The notes below the pieces were generated by a model. That model saw only the letters and a program-made list of their open reading frames with translations. It did not search any database and was not told the DNA's origin. 64,000 nucleotides of DNA from Pseudobdellovibrionaceae bacterium (GTDB lineage: Bacteria; Bdellovibrionota; Bdellovibrionia; Bdellovibrionales; JAGQZY01), in the NCBI GenBank assembly GCA_020635085.1, contig JACKAL010000008.1, positions 1 to 64,000 on the forward strand, written 5' to 3'. Within the stretch, counting starts at the first letter, position 1, and each line of letters starts with the position of its first letter. Made by a program: the position numbers and the translations under genes. Below, piece after piece: positions 59,710 through 64,000 of this stretch.

Positions 59710-60510
59710 CTAATTTTGTAGAGCTGGAATAGCAGATGTACTTTTCCAGCTTATGGCTTTTGGATGAAATGTAAGTAGGCGTTCATTTTGGGAAACATGA
59801 GTAAACGGAGTTTCTCGTGATTCTAACCAGCACTCTTTAGATTTTCTCACACGATCGAAGAGGGTGTTTGCTGCATTATAGTCGCCTTGCAAAATTTTGC
59901 TCAGCGCAGAAATGGCGGAAGCTTTTCGGGCAGCTATAAAGATATCTTTATAATTTTTTAGAACTTCTCTTTCTTCTTTATCTTCTAGATATGCCTGAAA
60001 GATTGCTTTAATCAATAAAGCATCATCATTTTTTATGATTGAAAATTTACTCTTGTCTTCACTTTCAAGCCTCCATTTGTCATCTGAGGAGCGCATGAGA
60101 TATACAAATTCCGAAGAGTTGTCGGACCATAATTTGACGATAGATGTTAGATGAGGAGAGGGGTTAAACTGTTGATATTTATCCTCTAGCAATCGGTGTA
60201 TTTTGGAAATCTCATCATGTAGCTTAGAGAAATAATTTTCAACTTCAGAATAAGGTGTTTCCTCGGTTGGCGCGGATAACGAGACGCCTGTGTATCCAAA
60301 AAATTCACCGGCGATTCTTTGAAAATAATCAATATGCCGTTGCACCTCATTTAATTTGGCGTAGCGCTCATCGATATCGAAACCGGCTGGGGGTAGCGTT
60401 CCTGTTATTCTCTGTTCTTCATGGAGTTGAAATAAATAATGTATTCCACTAGGGAAGCGGCTTACATTTACTATAAAATCAATCTGGCCCCGAAGCTCAT
60501 CTCGTGTCAT
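59710..60510 (-). CDS. hypothetical protein downstream of the caspase-like gene
   Basis: A 266-residue, mostly helical and charged protein without membrane or export signals. A region near 95-130 (YSEVENYFSKLHDEISKIHRLLEDKY) may form a coiled coil. I do not recognise any family. It follows the caspase-like gene by about 50 bases and may be its substrate, sensor or effector; this is inference from position only. Confidence 0.6.
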   Translation of the reverse strand: MTRDELRGQIDFIVNVSRFPSGIHYLFQLHEEQRITGTLPPAGFDIDERYAKLNEVQRHIDYFQRIAGEFFGYTGVSLSAPTEETPYSEVENYFSKLHDEISKIHRLLEDKYQQFNPSPHLTSIVKLWSDNSSEFVYLMRSSDDKWRLESEDKSKFSIIKNDDALLIKAIFQAYLEDKEEREVLKNYKDIFIAARKASAISALSKILQGDYNAANTLFDRVRKSKECWLESRETPFTHVSQNERLLTFHPKAISWKSTSAIPALQN

Positions 60511-60562
60511 TACCTATGAGCTATAAAAGTAGGCCAATATTGTCAATCCCAGAGAGGATGAA

Positions 60563-61102
60563 TCAATTCAAATATAGCTGAAACCCTGTAGATCGCAGAT
60601 GAGATGGTATATCAGAGAATAAATTAGTTTTAAGCGCTAAAAGTGAACTATATGAAATTTCAGTTGTTCGATAAAGACGTTTTAGCAACATGAAATCAAT
60701 CTTAGCGGCAGAGTCTAAGTAGATGCTGTTACTGTATCCCGATACTGCACAAATTCTGCGGTCTACGCTGATTATTTCTGAAAGCTTGCTGCAAGCTGGA
60801 TTTAATAATTCACAAGCGCTGAAATGAATAAAAAATCTCTCGGCAGGTAAACGGTTTATTAGCAATTTAATAATCTGTGATATGTGGGGGTTTGGATCGC
60901 AATACAAATGACAGCTATTGCCGTGGTCACTAAAGAAAATAATTCGTTCAGTAACCTTGTTAGCCGGACGACTCATATCTACAATACAATCGTAATTATG
61001 ATTTCTTGAAAGTGCCCTTACATTCCGAGGCAAAGTTTCGATGAGCGGCGACCACTCTAGTTCTGGTTCGTCGCCGCTGATAAAATTATAAATACGAATC
61101 AT
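60563..61102 (-). CDS. caspase-like (clan CD-type fold) protein, DUF6642-like
   Basis: A 179-residue single-domain protein. IIFFSDHGNSCHLY (about 53-66) provides a His-Gly at the end of a strand, and RFFIHFSACELLN (about 87-99) a Cys at the end of the next strand: the His/Cys dyad layout of caspase-like peptidases. CAVSGYSNSIYLDSAAKIDFMLLKRLY (about 117-143) matches the 'VSGYt...dw..sAafDl.ll' segment of DUF6642-type caspase-like proteins. ATG 61102 overlaps the stop of the acidic gene by one base. Caspase-like proteases often act as effectors in bacterial immune systems; that role here is inference. Confidence 0.65.
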   Translation of the reverse strand: MIRIYNFISGDEPELEWSPLIETLPRNVRALSRNHNYDCIVDMSRPANKVTERIIFFSDHGNSCHLYCDPNPHISQIIKLLINRLPAERFFIHFSACELLNPACSKLSEIISVDRRICAVSGYSNSIYLDSAAKIDFMLLKRLYRTTEISYSSLLALKTNLFSDIPSHLRSTGFQLYLN

Positions 61103-61383
61103 CAATCCTCCGACTCTTCGTCGTCGTCCTCGTCCTCGTCTGATTCCTCATCGTCATCATCTTCTTCGCCATGACCATCAAAAAAGTCGATGGCCTCTAG
61201 TAAATCCTCTTTATCTATTTCAGACAAAGCATCCATCATGCGTTCTTTTGTTAAATAGTTTTGAATCTCATGCCCCATTTTGTTGAGCAAAATGCAGATA
61301 GCTGCGATTTCATAGCGCGGGCGTGCCCAGAGAGACAAAAGAATTTCTTTATGTGTAGAGCCTTCTGTGATTTCAAACATCAT
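61102..61383 (-). CDS. small protein with highly acidic C-terminal tail
   Basis: A 93-residue protein. The first 65 residues are helical (THKEILLSLWARPRYEIAAICILLNKM). The last 25 are almost only Asp, Glu and Ser. AGGAGG lies before two adjacent ATG (61383 and 61380); the second has better spacing. It is the first gene of a three-gene unit. The tail could mimic DNA or bind a basic partner. No family recognised. Confidence 0.6.
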   Translation of the reverse strand: MMFEITEGSTHKEILLSLWARPRYEIAAICILLNKMGHEIQNYLTKERMMDALSEIDKEDLLEAIDFFDGHGEEDDDDEESDEDEDDDEESED

Positions 61384-61450
61384 TTCCTCCTATGGAAAGG
61401 TTACTGGTTTGAATTTGACAGAAAATGCGAAGTGAAGAAATGAAACCAGT

Positions 61451-61577
61451 ACAAGAAAGGACAAGAACGGAAAAGGTGCTGGAATTACCGTGGCGTTATT
61501 TTGAAGTTTTTGTGGCGTTCTTGTGGGTTTTTCCGGCGTTTTAAACTGTTTTTATGGGCTTATTTTAGTTTTAAGTG
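61451..61577. repeat. phased direct repeats upstream of the caspase-like operon
   Basis: GGCGTT occurs at 61492, 61514 and 61535, within imperfect 22-base units of the form GGCGTTnTTn(8-9)TTTTT, with a weaker fourth copy at about 61556. A tandem ACAAGAA(A/C)GG pair lies at 61451-61470. The spacing equals two DNA turns, as in operator or iteron arrays. The 280-base gap holds no gene. Confidence 0.5.
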
Positions 61578-61663
61578 GTTTTATTTCGTTTGTTGGTAGG
61601 CTTGCTAGGCGCCACTTGAGGAGTAGCACCTAAACAAATCTCTTTTGCCCATGAGAGAGGGGC

Positions 61664-62758
61664 TTAAAATGTATTACTAAACCACGTTTTTAAATCTGTT
61701 ATTACTTGTGGACTGATTGGCCCAATCGTAGGCACCATATTATTAGGTCCAATATTCGAAGAGAATCCATGTCCTAATCCTGGGTAGGTTATTAGCCTGT
61801 GATTAGAGTTTCCGATTTGTTGCAAATAATTTGTTGCGAGCAAGACATCTGATAGCGGCGTCTGAGCGTCGATTTCTCCTTGCAGAAAAAGAATAGGGCC
61901 CTTGAAGGCACCGATAGTGAGATAATTTGGTTGAGCATCAAAATGTTGTTGATACCAATTTTTGTATGGGCCACTAAGATTTTTTTCTATGTCCGTGTAG
62001 TATTGCAATAGTAGAACAGATTCAATTTCGGAAATAGACATTAAATTGTCGTGGTTCTTGTCAATTTCAGTAAGTGGTAAAGCTAGCTCTGGGTGCTTTT
62101 GCGCTTCAGATTCTGAAATCACATCGTTTTTATCTTCATCGACATACTTTCTAACTGTATCTATATTTCTCTGAACAAACTGATAATAGAGGATATCTTT
62201 TAAATTGCGCCCCATCGTGCTCATTAATACAAGAGCCGCAATATTTTTATCTTGATCCGCAATCATTGGAGCTAGCGCAGTTCCTTCGCTGAGTCCAAGC
62301 AAGATAATTTTATTGGGATCGACCATCGGGTCAGCGCGCAGCATGGCAATGGCTGATTTCGCATCAGAGATCAGCTGTTTCACATCACCAGTTGCGTAGA
62401 TACTTTTATCAATCAACGGAGCAACATCGTTAGGTTGATCTGTAACACCTCGTTTATTATATCGATAAGTGACATACTTTGTGCTTCCAATCTCGTGGGC
62501 AATGACCTCAAACATCTTGTGTGGTTTTCCATCAGCTGTTACCGAGCCTGGTAACCATAAGTTCATGTCTAATGGGCCGCTGCCATGCAAAAAAAGAACA
62601 GCTGGATATTTTTGAGAGCGTGAGGAAGTTGGATATGTTATTTTACCACGAATCAAAAGACCATCGTCTGCTGTAAATGTCTTTAAGATCTCATTTATAT
62701 TAGCATGAGCTGCATGAGTAATAAAAAATAGAAGCGCGAAGATAATTTTGTTTTTCAT
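61664..62758 (-). CDS. exported alpha/beta hydrolase with two EF-hand-like loops
   Basis: A 364-residue protein with a signal peptide (about 1-19). The fold shows LFLHGSGPLD (oxyanion region, about 55-64), nucleophile LLGLSEGTA (about 152-160), acid GEIDAQTP (about 298) and base GLGHGFSS (about 331). Between the nucleophile and the acid are two 12-residue calcium-loop patterns: DEDKNDVISESE and DKNHDNLMSISE, typical EF-hand spacing (Asp/Asn at 1, 3, 5, Glu at 12). They fall in the cap region, so calcium could gate the active site. Substrate unknown. Confidence 0.85.
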   Translation of the reverse strand: MKNKIIFALLFFITHAAHANINEILKTFTADDGLLIRGKITYPTSSRSQKYPAVLFLHGSGPLDMNLWLPGSVTADGKPHKMFEVIAHEIGSTKYVTYRYNKRGVTDQPNDVAPLIDKSIYATGDVKQLISDAKSAIAMLRADPMVDPNKIILLGLSEGTALAPMIADQDKNIAALVLMSTMGRNLKDILYYQFVQRNIDTVRKYVDEDKNDVISESEAQKHPELALPLTEIDKNHDNLMSISEIESVLLLQYYTDIEKNLSGPYKNWYQQHFDAQPNYLTIGAFKGPILFLQGEIDAQTPLSDVLLATNYLQQIGNSNHRLITYPGLGHGFSSNIGPNNMVPTIGPISPQVITDLKTWFSNTF

Positions 62759-62767
62759 ATATTCTCC

Positions 62768-63451
62768 TTAGTTTAAAATTAAACGAAAAATTACAAGTGT
62801 AATGACGACGCTGAGTAATAATGTGGTCAGATAACTAACCCAAAGTTTTTTCCCAATAAGTCCAGATGATTCTTTCAGAGAGTAGAACATCATAGCCAGG
62901 CACCAGGCCAAACAAGCGATTCCAGTAATAGCTATAGGAAACAAGGCAAGGTTTGAGAGTTCTACTTTTGGTTCTTGGTGTGGATCAAAACCAGATATTT
63001 TATAAACAATCGTTAAAATAATCGCAGCAACTAGATAAGGAAAGCGAGTCAATAAATTAGTTGCAACAAAATCAATAAATCGCAGATTCCGTTGTTTGTA
63101 GAGTAATGCGGATAGGTAAAACAAGATAGATGTAACAAGAACAATGACGATGTTTTGGAAAAAAGGATTTCTTCCAAGCGAGGAGCCCGCGCTTGTTTTT
63201 ATTTCTTGTAAACTCAAGGTATCCGGAAAATGAAAACCAAACAGCTGCGCAACTATGCTTAGGAGCAAAAGTGTCGTAACTCCAACAGCCAGAGCAACAG
63301 GTGTCGAAAATTTTTCGTAGGGGTTTAGTAAAAATGAAAACACCTTGGATTTATTCGAAGGTGATAAGGCTCCCATGAGCAAAGCATACTCATCTTTGTT
63401 GATTTTATTATTTTTTAGAAGTTCCACGAGTTTTTGTTGTTCGATATTCAT
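62768..63451 (-). CDS. multi-pass membrane protein with N-terminal SHOCT-like segment
   Basis: A 227-residue protein. The N-terminus (QQKLVELLKNNKINKDEYALLMGAL) resembles short SHOCT-type helices, and about five membrane segments follow (about 50-70, 100-120, 135-155, 170-190, 205-225), roughly the YIP1 pattern. ATG 63451 is preferred since GAGG precedes it at 7 bases; 63463 overlaps the DUF2089 gene. Function unknown; it is coupled to the regulator gene upstream. Confidence 0.6.
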   Translation of the reverse strand: MNIEQQKLVELLKNNKINKDEYALLMGALSPSNKSKVFSFLLNPYEKFSTPVALAVGVTTLLLLSIVAQLFGFHFPDTLSLQEIKTSAGSSLGRNPFFQNIVIVLVTSILFYLSALLYKQRNLRFIDFVATNLLTRFPYLVAAIILTIVYKISGFDPHQEPKVELSNLALFPIAITGIACLAWCLAMMFYSLKESSGLIGKKLWVSYLTTLLLSVVITLVIFRLILN

Positions 63452-63459
63452 TGTATTCC

Positions 63460-63822
63460 TCATATCTCTGCTAATTTTTTTGCGGCTTCCTGAGCAGAAA
63501 TTTTCCCTAGCTCTAGATCGCGCAAAATTTTCGTCTTATCAGTTGTTTTGTTTTTTTCGATGGCTTGAATGCTATCTATAATCTCATTGAGTTTATTTCT
63601 GACAGTTGGGTACGAGAGACCAAGGTCTTTCGCCATTTCTTTTAGACTCCCCGAATTTTTCACAAACTGAACAATAAACTGAATGTCTTCAGGAGCGAGT
63701 CTCAGAAGTGCTGGTATTTCGAATTGTCCCTTGAATTGTGTTGAGCACTCTGAGCAATGAACATGGTCGATAAACACCTGAGAGCTGCTACAAGAAGGAC
63801 ACTGGGTGATGAGTTTTGCCAT
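63460..63822 (-). CDS. DUF2089-family zinc-ribbon/HTH regulator
   Basis: A 120-residue protein. A zinc ribbon (CPSCSSSQVFIDHVHCSECST, about 8-28) is followed by the DUF2089 pattern LLRLAPEDIQFIVQFVKNSGSLKEMAKDLGLSYPTVRNKLNEII (about 39-82), which contains a helix-turn-helix, and by a short SHOCT-like tail. Probably a transcription factor for the three-gene unit; the 18-bp palindrome 36 bases upstream may be its operator. Confidence 0.8.
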   Translation of the reverse strand: MAKLITQCPSCSSSQVFIDHVHCSECSTQFKGQFEIPALLRLAPEDIQFIVQFVKNSGSLKEMAKDLGLSYPTVRNKLNEIIDSIQAIEKNKTTDKTKILRDLELGKISAQEAAKKLAEI

Positions 63823-63857
63823 TTAATCTCCTTTTAATTTATTTAATTAAAATATGA

Positions 63858-63895
63858 ATAATATTCAATATTATTTTAATAATATTGAATATTAT
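63858..63895. promoter_or_regulatory. 18-bp perfect inverted repeat upstream of the DUF2089 gene
   Basis: ATAATATTCAATATTATT (63858-63875), TT, AATAATATTGAATATTAT (63878-63895). Each arm contains AATATT-C/G-AATATT, itself a palindrome, so it may be a pair of operator sites. It sits 36 bases before the start codon. A small transposon end is an alternative. Confidence 0.5.
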
Positions 63896-64000
63896 GGGGA
63901 AATTCCCACCATTTCAGGAACTTAGGCCAGGCTAGCTCAACGCATTGACTTTGATCGTTAAAAAATATTGATCTTGCTCTTATTCGCTTAAATCAAATTT

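Noticed and set aside
57000..64000. A right attachment site repeating the tRNA-Ser 3' end
   Set aside because: No copy of the T-arm/acceptor sequence was seen by eye downstream of the integrase, so the element's right border is left open.

Overview
The window reads as chromosomal DNA from a Bdellovibrio-like member of the Bdellovibrionota. The evidence is a single-locus Tad/Flp pilus operon near groESL, many TPR and secreted or lipoprotein genes, an rpmE-prfA-prmC-murA order, and moderate-to-low GC with A/T-rich codon third positions. This assignment rests on gene content and order recalled from the group, not on a search.

Layout. 1-2.6 kb: a Kup potassium transporter cut by the left edge, with an apparent frameshift at its 5' end, then comF. 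2.7-8.2 kb: lolA-like, rimO and a small membrane protein on +; hpt, two TPR/BamD-like genes and a BatE-like gene on -. 8.3-14.6 kb: a four-gene cluster resembling the arginine/ornithine succinyltransferase pathway (class III aminotransferase, M20 deacylase, AstA, AstD), then mltG. 14.8-15.6 kb: a complete IS5-family element with its frameshift site. 15.6-22.8 kb: envelope proteins, a thioesterase, a secreted protein with ADP-ribosyltransferase-like features, and an ISL3-family element. 22.9-28.3 kb: groES-groEL, a lipoprotein, an outer-membrane protein, a CheY-like protein and a small membrane protein.

28.4-38.2 kb: a Tad (type IVc) pilus operon on the - strand with Flp pilin, a second small pilin-like protein, TadV peptidase, three TadE/F-like pseudopilins, CpaB, the CpaC secretin, a fused TadZ-TadA ATPase and TadB. 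It ends in a secreted RHS/YD-repeat protein where TadC would be expected. A FliA-like promoter precedes flp, and a 38-bp perfect inverted repeat lies inside the operon.

38.3-56.7 kb: housekeeping genes (ligA, gatCAB, a DUF192 protein, a LysM lipoprotein, a PilZ protein, rho, rpmE, prfA, prmC, murA, a GYF-TPR protein, serS and a CPXCG protein). prmC and murA carry many small indels although their neighbours are intact, which points to poor local sequence rather than gene loss.

56.9-64 kb: accessory DNA beginning at a tRNA-Ser(UGA). A tyrosine integrase, an excisionase-like HTH protein and an HUH replication initiator mark a small integrative element. It carries a SpoVG-like protein and a three-gene unit coding for an acidic protein, a caspase-like protein and an unknown 266-residue protein. 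A DUF2089 regulator, a membrane protein and a secreted alpha/beta hydrolase with two EF-hand-like loops follow. No right attachment site was found. The caspase-like unit is the best candidate for a little-described system.
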